NCBI GenBank assembly: GCA_013298125.1
Contig: JAAFJP010000004.1
Location: forward strand, 153,623 to 217,622
DNA length: 64,000 nucleotides
From: Cytophagales bacterium
GTDB taxonomy: Bacteria; Bacteroidota; Bacteroidia; Cytophagales; Spirosomataceae
Direction: 5' to 3'
In this document: piece after piece, positions 46,221 through 53,532 of the stretch
Layout: each line of letters opens with the position of its first letter
How positions within the stretch are numbered: the first letter of the stretch is position 1
Translations under genes and position numbers: made by a program
The notes under the pieces: generated by a model
Seen by the model: the letters and a program-made list of their open reading frames with translations, nothing else
Database searches by the model: none
What the model was told of the DNA's origin: nothing

Positions 46221-46838
46221 TTAAAAATACCGACTCGCCCAAACCAACAACGTATTTTTCTCCTTCGGTAAACCCAATTTCTGAATGATATTTGTGCGAT
46301 GCCCTTCTACGGTTTTTTCGGAGATAAATAACAGTTCTGCAATCTGTTTGGAAGTCTTGTGTTGGGCGATTAATTCTACGATTTTTTTCTCGGCGAAAGT
46401 CAATTTTTCTAAACCTTCTTGGGCTTCTGTGTGGTTGTCGGTGGTGAGTTCTGAGCTAAGATTTTTACTGATGTATTGATTACCATTGATGACTTCTTTT
46501 AGGCACATTTCGAGTTCATCTTGGGCGTGTTCTTTCAGAATATAACCGAATAAATTATACTGATTTGCCTTGTTGAAAATGCTCATTTCTTTGTGCATCG
46601 TCAGTAAAATTACCTTCGTTGGGAGTTTCTGGATGAACACTTTTTCTAAGATTTCTAAGCCATCCATTCCTGGCATATTGATGTCCAAAATGGCGATTTC
46701 GGGCTTTTGAGCTAAGATTTGTTCAAAAGCATCTGTACCGTTACTACTCACATTTTCAACGACATAGCCCAAAGATTCTACAAAACTTTTCGTACCCATG
46801 AGCGTGAGTGGGTGGTCGTCGGCAATTAATATTTTCAT
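46221..46838 (-). CDS. NarL/FixJ-type response regulator (system 1)
   Basis: A 205-residue protein: receiver domain (1-120) with acidic pocket D7-D8, phospho-acceptor D52 in ILDINMPG, switch T80 and K102, then a LuxR-type helix-turn-helix at about 140-205 (LTFAEKKIVELIAQHKTSKQ, SEKTVEGHRTNI). It should be phosphorylated by the kinase encoded immediately upstream, whose stop codon overlaps its start by four bases (ATGA). DNA targets are unknown. Confidence 0.93.
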   Translation of the reverse strand: MKILIADDHPLTLMGTKSFVESLGYVVENVSSNGTDAFEQILAQKPEIAILDINMPGMDGLEILEKVFIQKLPTKVILLTMHKEMSIFNKANQYNLFGYILKEHAQDELEMCLKEVINGNQYISKNLSSELTTDNHTEAQEGLEKLTFAEKKIVELIAQHKTSKQIAELLFISEKTVEGHRTNIIQKLGLPKEKNTLLVWASRYF

Positions 46839-49102
46839 GATTTCTTAGGGATGTCAATCGTGATTTTTGTTCCTTTTTCAGAAGAAATAATTTTGGCTTC
46901 TCCGCCCATAATTTTACTCCTTTCGATAATATTATACAAGCCAAAAGCATCACCGTTTCGCAGTTTTTCTTTTACCTCAAACCCTTTTCCATTGTCAAGA
47001 ATTTCAATGAAAATCTTGTTGGGTAAGTCCTCTATTTTGACCTTCCCTGCATGAGCGTTGGCGTACTTGATGATATTTGAAATAGCTTCTTGAAGAATCC
47101 GATAAACCTGCAATTCATCCGCCTGATTCAGCGAGTTTTTGTAGTCTATTTCGGTACTAATCATAAAGTTATTTTGGAGTTGTACTCGCTCGACTAATTG
47201 CTCAATGCTGGCTTCCAGCCCAATTTTTTCAAACATCACAGGGTGCAGATTACGACTAATTCCTCTGATTTCATTGATGATTTCATCTATTTTATGATTA
47301 ACATTTTTGGAGTCCTGACTGTTTTTGAGGCTCAATAATTCATGGTTTACGCTATCGTGCAAATCCCCCGCAATGCGTTGTCTTTCTACCTCAATATTCT
47401 CTAATAATTGTCTCGTAAAATTCTCACTATTGGCTTTTTGTCGTCGTAAAGTCTTTTGTCTTTGCCATAGATAAAAAGCAAAAATAAATAGACAAAATCC
47501 TGCAAATGAAGCTATTAGCAAAGCAATTAAGGCATTTTTCTTGGCTAAAATTTGTTCTTGCAGTGATTTTTCATCTCCCAATTTCACTAATTCCGAAGCC
47601 TTCAAAAGTCTATCTTTTTCAGCCAACACTAAGGCTTGTTCTTTCTCTTGTTTCTCGGCTCTTTCTTTCAAAAATGCCAAATGTTGCAAGTCTTTTTCTT
47701 TTTGGAACAACTGCAAATTTTGCTCTTTTAACTTCAATTGTTGATTTTGTTGAATCGAAACTAATTGCTGTTTTTCTAATTGTTCTTTGATGATTTTTTG
47801 TTCGTAAAGGAGAGCGGTTTCTTTCTTTTCAAAATTAAATTGAGCCTCCATTTCCGTTACCTGACTGGAAGCCTTATTTCCCAAAATGGTCTCCTTTAAG
47901 TCGATATATTTTTTGTAGGATTCAAAAGCCTTCCCGAATTCACCCGTTTTTTCATGGATTTTACTAATTTCCTCCCACGATGATTGCACAATGTCAAAAG
48001 CCTTAATTTCTTCGGCAAATTTGATGTTTTTCGTCAATATTTCGATGGCATTTTCAAAGCGATTTTTATGCGTACTTTCGTCTGAATTTGGGATTTCATA
48101 AATCACTGAACCAATGTTGAAATTAGCTTTGGCAATGCTGTTTTTATCCCCAATTTCTTCGCTGACTTGCAGGGCTTTTTGGAAATATTCAAGGGCTTTT
48201 GGATAGTCTTTTGTGCCTTTATTGACCAGTCCCAAATTATTACAATTGATGGCAATACTACTTTTATTCCCAATCTCTTTATTGATATTAAATGCCCTTT
48301 CGAGGTATTCAGTAGCTTTTTCGTATTCTTTCAATTTATAATAAACGAAGCCTTCATTGTCCATTTGCATCGCCACGTACCTAACATTTCCCAATTTTTC
48401 ACTGATGGCAACCGCTCTTTTAATATTGTCCAAAGCCTTCTGATATTCGCCCAAATAGGTATAAACCAAGCCCAAATTATTGAGATTAAAACTCAAACTT
48501 CGCAGGTTTTTGAGGCGTTCGTTGATGACGATTGCCTTCTGAAAAAACGTAACCGATTTGGGATAATTGGTGGTGTTGATATTGAGGTTTCCGAGGCTAT
48601 TATAAAGCATTGCTAAATCCGAAGATTCTGGCTCTTTTTGAAAATAACTCAGACTCAAATTAAAATACTCCTGGGCTTTTTTGACGTTACTTTTTCGACG
48701 ATTGGTTTCAGCAATTGAATAGTACATTTTGCCAATGCCATGATTGTCATTGACTTGCAGATTGTGGGCAAGCCCTTTTTCCAAGGTTTCTAATGCCTCC
48801 GAATACCGACTGAGAGCGATGTAATTGAATGCTTTGAAGTAATAGGCATCCGCTAATTGAGTGTTTTTTTTGAGTTTTTGGGCTAAGGAAATGGCTTTAT
48901 CAGAATATTCAACACCAAGAATCGCCTTCCTGTCCATGTACAGTTCAGACACTTTCAGGAGCATTTTTAGCTTGATACTATCCTCCTTTACGTAGTTCTG
49001 ATTGGCAGTCAAGAGGCTATCAAAATTAATCACGGTTTGAGCCGTAACAAATTGATAATCAAGGAAAAGTATGATTAAAAGAGCAAGAAAGCGGAGTTTC
49101 AT
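46835..49102 (-). CDS. TPR-containing sensor histidine kinase (system 1)
   Basis: A 755-residue membrane kinase. A signal peptide (residues 1-21, ending VTAQ) is followed by an extracytoplasmic array of tetratricopeptide repeats (about 60-380; AYYFKAFNYIALSRYSEALE, NNLGLVYTYLGEYQKALDNI). A Gln/Lys/Glu-rich coiled coil covers about 390-515 and a single transmembrane helix 521-545. The cytoplasmic part has a HisKA_3 dimerisation domain with His582 in AGDLHDSVNHELLSL and a HATPase_c domain with N-box EAISNIIKYANAH and DNGKGF. This is the NarX/DesK-like class that pairs with NarL-type regulators. The ligand sensed by the TPR domain is unknown. Divergent from the first LytTR gene. Confidence 0.92.
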   Translation of the reverse strand: MKLRFLALLIILFLDYQFVTAQTVINFDSLLTANQNYVKEDSIKLKMLLKVSELYMDRKAILGVEYSDKAISLAQKLKKNTQLADAYYFKAFNYIALSRYSEALETLEKGLAHNLQVNDNHGIGKMYYSIAETNRRKSNVKKAQEYFNLSLSYFQKEPESSDLAMLYNSLGNLNINTTNYPKSVTFFQKAIVINERLKNLRSLSFNLNNLGLVYTYLGEYQKALDNIKRAVAISEKLGNVRYVAMQMDNEGFVYYKLKEYEKATEYLERAFNINKEIGNKSSIAINCNNLGLVNKGTKDYPKALEYFQKALQVSEEIGDKNSIAKANFNIGSVIYEIPNSDESTHKNRFENAIEILTKNIKFAEEIKAFDIVQSSWEEISKIHEKTGEFGKAFESYKKYIDLKETILGNKASSQVTEMEAQFNFEKKETALLYEQKIIKEQLEKQQLVSIQQNQQLKLKEQNLQLFQKEKDLQHLAFLKERAEKQEKEQALVLAEKDRLLKASELVKLGDEKSLQEQILAKKNALIALLIASFAGFCLFIFAFYLWQRQKTLRRQKANSENFTRQLLENIEVERQRIAGDLHDSVNHELLSLKNSQDSKNVNHKIDEIINEIRGISRNLHPVMFEKIGLEASIEQLVERVQLQNNFMISTEIDYKNSLNQADELQVYRILQEAISNIIKYANAHAGKVKIEDLPNKIFIEILDNGKGFEVKEKLRNGDAFGLYNIIERSKIMGGEAKIISSEKGTKITIDIPKKS

Positions 49103-49170
49103 TATATTTCGTTGTGTAATCTTATAAAATTAATGAAACTATCGTAAACTTTTAATTTTAACTCAAAAAT

Positions 49171-49190
49171 CAGGGGTTTCCCCCTATATT
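49171..49190. promoter_or_regulatory. CAGGGG-TTTC-CCCCT palindrome upstream of LytTR gene 1
   Basis: CAGGGGTTTCCCCCTATATT forms a 5-6 bp G/C stem with a TTTC loop, followed by a T-rich run. The same word occurs at 52451-52466 and, degenerate, at about 52782-52800 before the second LytTR gene. A regulator site or an early terminator are both possible. Confidence 0.45.
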
Positions 49191-49209
49191 TTTTAAAGGA
49201 ATTCTACTA

Positions 49210-49217
49210 TACTTTTG
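49210..49217 (+). promoter_or_regulatory. Putative -7 box TACTTTTG of LytTR gene 1
   Basis: Matches the Bacteroidota -7 consensus TAnnTTTG. It is conserved in the duplicated block at 52823-52830. No good TTTG -33 element lies 19-21 bp upstream. It would give a leader of about 125 nt. Confidence 0.4.
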
Positions 49218-49348
49218 TCTGTTACAAAGTAGAAACATTTTGTAATAAAATTTAAACCAGTGCAAATTAATAGTGATTAACAAATGATAATTTATTAGAA
49301 ATAAAATATTTAACCATAATCACATTAATACACCAAATACCTGCCCAC

Positions 49349-49684
49349 ATGGTACAAGTCATACATGATAAGCACCAAATCACGCTCAATCAAAAGACCT
49401 CCTCGAAGGTCTTGATTGAGAACGTGGTGATGATGAAAGCCTATATCAATTATACCGTACTTTACATGAAAGACGGCAGTACGAAGTTGGTAACACGTAC
49501 CATCAAATATTTTGAGCAAAACCTTGAAAATCAAGGATTTATCCGCATTCACCGCTCATACGTTATCAATCCAAAATACATTGTAGGCTATGATTCCGAA
49601 AAGGATATTTTACTGATGTCAAACGGGCAGGAAGTAGTTATTTCGAGAAGGAAAAAAGGGATTATGAAAGGGATTATGGTATAA
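49349..49684 (+). CDS. LytTR-domain DNA-binding protein (copy 1)
   Basis: A 111-residue protein that consists of a LytTR DNA-binding domain alone, without receiver or membrane segment. Typical features are VVMMKAYINYTVLYMKDGS (the aromatic-rich strand seen in ExYxxY-type LytTR motifs), TRTIKYFEQNL, FIRIHRSYVINPKYIV and VVISRRKK. LytTR domains bind paired direct repeats through beta-strand loops. It is a paralogue of the gene at 52968 (12 substitutions in 111 residues) and both flanks are duplicated with it. It is divergent from kinase 1 and convergent with regulator 2. Without a receiver its activity is probably set by its level or by a partner. Confidence 0.9.
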   Translation: MVQVIHDKHQITLNQKTSSKVLIENVVMMKAYINYTVLYMKDGSTKLVTRTIKYFEQNLENQGFIRIHRSYVINPKYIVGYDSEKDILLMSNGQEVVISRRKKGIMKGIMV

Positions 49685-49690
49685 TCTTTT

Positions 49691-49788
49691 GTAGAAATAT
49701 TCGTGATTTGCCCTGTGCTTGGATTTTATAGCTTGATAGTGGCGGCTTTCAACGTAAAATGCTTTCACGGGGCAGGTTGCTTTTTACT
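49691..49788 (+). terminator. Conserved structured 3' element of LytTR gene 1
   Basis: Starting 7 bp after the stop, this ~98-nt stretch is nearly identical to the sequence after the second LytTR gene. In RNA, 49706-49717 (ATTTGCCCTGTG) pairs with 49766-49777 (CACGGGGCAGGT) over 12 bp including three G-U pairs, around a 48-nt loop, and TGCTTTTTACT follows. It could be a terminator or a regulatory 3' RNA. Confidence 0.5.
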
Positions 49789-49884
49789 AAATAATATTTT
49801 TTTGAATAAACCTTATCTTACGTACATAGGTAGCATTATTTTTTTGACCCTAAATTTAAGATCAAAAGCGTGATTCATTCTTTT

Positions 49885-50505
49885 CTATTCTTCAAGTGTC
49901 TCCAAAAAAGCATAAAACTCTTTTTTAGTCTTAAATTTCAATTTATGATTAATATTCTTACGATGAGTTTCAACGGTGTAAAAACTTAAATTGAGCGTTT
50001 CGGCAATTTTTTCCGTGGTTTCTTCTTGTTTAATAAGCCTCAAAACTTCCATTTCTCTCTTCGTGAGTTGATGTTTAAGAGCAAAATTATCTTTTTCAAT
50101 TATTATTTTCGCTTTGTTTTTGGACTCAAAAAGTTTCTCGCCCTCCATCACTTTTTTCAAAGTTTCAATAAGTTGAGTCGCAGGGGTTGTTTTAGTGATG
50201 TAAGCACCAACCCCTTCTTTCTTAAAAAGCTCAATTTCTTTTTTATCCGCATACATACTAACAATTACAATTTTCGTATCATTCCCCGAAGTGTTTAATT
50301 GTCTTACTACCTCCAAACCATCGAGATACGGCATATTATAGTCCATAACGATGAGGTCTGGTTTTAAAGAAAAACATTTAGTTTGAGCCTGGCGACTATC
50401 ATAAATTTGTTCAATCACTTCAAATAAACCCGATTCTTTCAGAATAAGGCTCATTCCATCGTTAAATAATGAATGGTCATCAATGATTATTACTTTCGTT
50501 TTCAT
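49885..50505 (-). CDS. NarL/FixJ-type response regulator (system 2)
   Basis: A 206-residue regulator when started at the ATG at 50505; an upstream ATG at 50550 would add 15 residues that do not belong to the receiver fold, so I prefer the shorter form MKTKVIIIDDHS. Receiver with D9-D10 and phospho-acceptor D55 in IVMDYNMPYLDG; C-terminal LuxR-type HTH (LTKREMEVLRLIKQEETTEK, LSFYTVETHRKNIN). It overlaps the 3' end of the kinase 2 gene by 26 bp, so the two are co-translated partners. It ends about 100 bp from the 3' element of LytTR gene 1. Confidence 0.92.
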   Translation of the reverse strand: MKTKVIIIDDHSLFNDGMSLILKESGLFEVIEQIYDSRQAQTKCFSLKPDLIVMDYNMPYLDGLEVVRQLNTSGNDTKIVIVSMYADKKEIELFKKEGVGAYITKTTPATQLIETLKKVMEGEKLFESKNKAKIIIEKDNFALKHQLTKREMEVLRLIKQEETTEKIAETLNLSFYTVETHRKNINHKLKFKTKKEFYAFLETLEE

Positions 50506-52348
50506 AGGGAATTTCAATGATAAAACTGGTACCATTTGGTGTTGAGTCAATGATAATTTTCAAATTCGATAACTCGGCTCTTTTGTAAATATTTTGAATA
50601 CCTATTCCATTACTCGCTGACTTGGTATTCATGCCAACTCCATCGTCTTCAATATTTATTTGAAAGGAGTTTTGATAATCAAAAATTTGGATATAAGCCT
50701 CCGAAGCCTTTGAGTGTTTGATAATATTGCTCATCACTTCTTGAATAATCATATAAATACTATTTTGTTTTATCAATTCAAGTTGATTGATTCTTTCTTC
50801 CGAAAAATCTGTAAATCGGAAGGTAATGGAAGAGAAATCATTGAAACGATTTACCAACGACTCAATTTTTTCTCGAATAGGTCTTTCATCATCTTTTACC
50901 AAATTATGACTCAAAAATCTGACTTCATTAATAGAATCAGTCAGCAGTTTTTCCATTTTATGCACATCCACATTTTTTAGATTGAGATACCCAAGTGCTG
51001 TTGCTAAGGTATTTCCTACACTATCATGTAGATTTCGACCAATATTTTCAATTTCACTTTTTCTAATAGCTTCAATATTTTTCCTAATTAGATTGACATT
51101 TTTCTCGGAGTTATCCTTAGAAATCAGCTCTTTACGAAAATTATTAATTGAAAGGTAAGCGAGTGCAATAATCAGGATAGGTGTACTAATAAAACTGAAA
51201 TCAAGTGTATATCCATTTGCTTGAATATTGAATAGAGCCAAAAAATTGGGAATAGTAATGGGTAAAAATGCGAAGGAGAAAATAATCAAATAGGAATAAA
51301 CCCTTGCTTTTATAGCTGCCAGCAGAGCATGATAAAGTGCCCAAAGTATATTAATTAAAGTCAAATAGGTATATAAAAAAGGAGTCCATCCAACTATTCT
51401 ATCGTGAATGAATACGATGCCGAATATCGCCAATACATTCAAAATAGTTAGCATATTTGCCCAAAGGTGGTATCTTCTTTGATTGATGGGTAATCTTTTG
51501 ACTAATTGCTTTCCAAAAGGATGATACAATACATTGGTAATGTACATCACCAAAGAACCGACATTGGATTGATTGAGTGTTAATATTTTAGGAAAATCAA
51601 TTTGGTCATAAAAGTAAAAATTAGCAGCAATGCCAAGCATAATTCCAAAAATAAAAAAACCGTTGTAGAGCAATAATTTATGCCTAAAAATTACCCCAAA
51701 ACTGATTAGGAAAAATACGACAACAAGGGTGAATGAAATTTGAAAAATACCATTGATGGCTATGTACTGAGAGTTTTCAATAAATTTTTTCTCTCGGGAA
51801 AGCGTTAAGTCTAATACGTTAATACCACTGTATCTTTCAGAACGAAGCAATACTTTTAGGGTGTCTTTGGGTTCTATTTTGAGGGGAAAAGCAAAGGTTA
51901 AAATTGGGTAATCTCTCTCTGTTAATGGAGTTTGCCGTTTGATTGTTGCCAAATGTTTTAGGGAATCTTTCTGTAAGGTATAGGCTTCTATACCGTCACA
52001 TCTGATATGGTCGGTTTCAAATGTTAAGTTCTGTTTGTGGGCAGTTTGATTAAAAATTTCAAAATATATCCAACCATAATTACTGTCAGAAGCCTTGCCC
52101 AATGCTATCTCTTTGTTATTAAGTTTTGGGGTGAAATTTTTTAGTAAATACTGTCGTAAATTTTTACGTTTCAAATCGACCTCTTTGAAATTAGTAGAGA
52201 ATTTAACGTATTGATTGATTTTTTGACTCTCAAAAGCATCTGAAATTACAATCAAATTATGCTTCGTGACTAATTTTTTATTATCATTTTTTGACTCGCA
52301 AGCCATCAATGAAATAAAAAGGGAAAAGCCTAAAAAAAGCCTATTCAT
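50480..52348 (-). CDS. 7TMR-DISM sensor histidine kinase (system 2)
   Basis: A 622-residue kinase. The N-terminus has a lipobox-like signal (SLMAC, Cys17), unusual for a polytopic kinase. Residues about 25-195 form a beta-sandwich like the 7TMR-DISM extracellular domain 2 (ligand-binding, CBM-like), then about seven transmembrane helices (about 200-415). The cytoplasmic part has a HisKA_3 segment with His441 in IGRNLHDSVGNTLATALGYL and a HATPase_c domain (EVMSNIIKHSKAS, IEDDGVGMN, GIGIQNI). 7TMR-DISM kinases are thought to sense carbohydrates or other small extracellular ligands. It pairs with the regulator overlapping its 3' end. Divergent from LytTR gene 2 across a 619-bp gap. Confidence 0.9.
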   Translation of the reverse strand: MNRLFLGFSLFISLMACESKNDNKKLVTKHNLIVISDAFESQKINQYVKFSTNFKEVDLKRKNLRQYLLKNFTPKLNNKEIALGKASDSNYGWIYFEIFNQTAHKQNLTFETDHIRCDGIEAYTLQKDSLKHLATIKRQTPLTERDYPILTFAFPLKIEPKDTLKVLLRSERYSGINVLDLTLSREKKFIENSQYIAINGIFQISFTLVVVFFLISFGVIFRHKLLLYNGFFIFGIMLGIAANFYFYDQIDFPKILTLNQSNVGSLVMYITNVLYHPFGKQLVKRLPINQRRYHLWANMLTILNVLAIFGIVFIHDRIVGWTPFLYTYLTLINILWALYHALLAAIKARVYSYLIIFSFAFLPITIPNFLALFNIQANGYTLDFSFISTPILIIALAYLSINNFRKELISKDNSEKNVNLIRKNIEAIRKSEIENIGRNLHDSVGNTLATALGYLNLKNVDVHKMEKLLTDSINEVRFLSHNLVKDDERPIREKIESLVNRFNDFSSITFRFTDFSEERINQLELIKQNSIYMIIQEVMSNIIKHSKASEAYIQIFDYQNSFQINIEDDGVGMNTKSASNGIGIQNIYKRAELSNLKIIIDSTPNGTSFIIEIPYENESNNH

Positions 52349-52477
52349 GTTTTGTATGTGTCAGTGTGGTTATTTAACAAATTTATACTTCGTATTTAGA
52401 AAAACAAATATACTGCTTTTTACATCTTTATTCTTCCTACAAGTAAAAAACAGGGGTTTCCCCCTGCCTATATTTAT

Positions 52478-52525
52478 GGTTTTACGAAAAAAATACCTGC
52501 TAACAGGTATTTTTTTCGTAAAACC
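52478..52525. terminator. Perfect 22-bp inverted repeat with CTAA loop
   Basis: Arms 52478-52499 and 52504-52525 pair without mismatch; each arm contains a run of seven A or T, so the RNA hairpin on either strand has U-rich sequence in its stem rather than after it. It lies 130 bp upstream of the kinase 2 start, an odd place for a terminator. It could insulate the two divergent units. Confidence 0.55.
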
Positions 52526-52822
52526 AAGGCTGTTACTTTGTAAGAGAATATTTTTAAGTGAATAAAAGTGAATTTATTTAATTATTACCCCTTCCTAAGT
52601 TTCATCACTAAATTTAATATCCAGCTTTTTAAGATATTCTTCCTCTCGTACAACCTAATTAAACAAACGTTTTTAAATCGCAAATACATCAAAATACCAT
52701 GAAAACATATCAACAAAAAGGTAATAATGACCTCTTAATTTTAAATCATAAAACATCATCCAGAGTGTTTCTGGACAGAAACAGTGGTTCTCCCCCTATA
52801 TTTTTTTAAAGAAATTCTACTC

Positions 52823-52830
52823 TACTTTTG
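52823..52830 (+). promoter_or_regulatory. Putative -7 box TACTTTTG of LytTR gene 2
   Basis: Same box, in the same context, as at 49210-49217. Its preservation in both copies of the duplicated leader supports a function, although recent duplication alone could explain it. Confidence 0.4.
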
Positions 52831-52967
52831 TCCAGTACAAAGTAAAAACATTTTGCAAGAAAATTTAAACCACTGCAAATTAATAGTGATTATCAAATGA
52901 TAATTTATTAGAAACAAAACATTTATACATAAATAACCATCCACTAACACACTGAATACCTGACCAC

Positions 52968-53303
52968 ATGGTACAAGTTATACATGATAAGCACCAAATC
53001 ACGATCAATCAAAAGACCTCCTCGAAAGTCTTGATTGAGAATGTAGTAATGATGCGAGCCTATATCAATTATACCGTACTTTACATGAAAGATGGCAGTA
53101 CAAAATTGGTAACTCGTACTATCAAATATTTTGAGTCAAGTCTTGAATCTCATGGATTCATCCGCATTCACCGCTCATACATTATCAATCCAAAGTACAT
53201 TGTAGGACAAGATTCCGAAACAGATATGCTACTGATGTCTAACGGGCAGGAAGTAGTTATTTCAAGAAGGAAAAAAAGGATTATGAAGGGTTTTATGGTA
53301 TAA
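52968..53303 (+). CDS. LytTR-domain DNA-binding protein (copy 2)
   Basis: A 111-residue stand-alone LytTR domain, paralogue of the gene at 49349. Differences cluster in the middle (YFESSLESHGF against YFEQNLENQGF) and near IVGQDSETDM; the strands FIRIHRSYIINPKYIV and VVISRRKK are kept. The duplicated unit covers the leader, the gene and a 3' element. It lies upstream of the T9SS propeller gene in the same direction (229 bp), so it may be co-transcribed with it or control it; that is inference. Confidence 0.9.
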   Translation: MVQVIHDKHQITINQKTSSKVLIENVVMMRAYINYTVLYMKDGSTKLVTRTIKYFESSLESHGFIRIHRSYIINPKYIVGQDSETDMLLMSNGQEVVISRRKKRIMKGFMV

Positions 53304-53309
53304 ACGCTC

Positions 53310-53408
53310 GTAGAAATATTCGTGATTTGCCCTGTGTTTGGATTTTATAGCTTGATAGTGGCGGCTTTCAACATAAAATGCCTTCACGGGGCAGGTTGCT
53401 TTTTACTG
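53310..53408 (+). terminator. Conserved structured 3' element of LytTR gene 2
   Basis: Second copy of the 3' element. The 12-bp closing stem pairs 53325-53336 with 53385-53396, again around 48 nt, followed by TGCTTTTTACT. Substitutions relative to copy 1 fall in the loop and leave the closing stem unchanged. Confidence 0.5.
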
Positions 53409-53532
53409 TGTAATAATTTTAATTCCCATTTCGAGATATTAGTCTTCATACTGATTCTTAATGATTTTAGTTTAGTAGTATTTTTCCAATATCAAAAAAA
53501 CAGTCACACAATTTAATCTAACATAAATAATC

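Larger units (their letters stand above)
52349..52967. other. 619-bp divergent intergenic region, no gene
   Basis: Between kinase 2 (minus) and LytTR gene 2 (plus). It contains a CAGGGGTTTCCCCCTG palindrome at 52451-52466, a perfect 22-bp inverted repeat at 52478-52525, a CCAGA-gtgtt-TCTGG hairpin near 52761-52775, and, from about 52782, the 5' half of the duplicated LytTR block with the -7 box. No open frame of interest. Confidence 0.6.

Noticed and set aside
49171..53408. A composite transposon formed by the two LytTR blocks
   Set aside because: No transposase, no terminal inverted repeats at block ends and no target-site duplication that I can see. Segmental duplication fits better.
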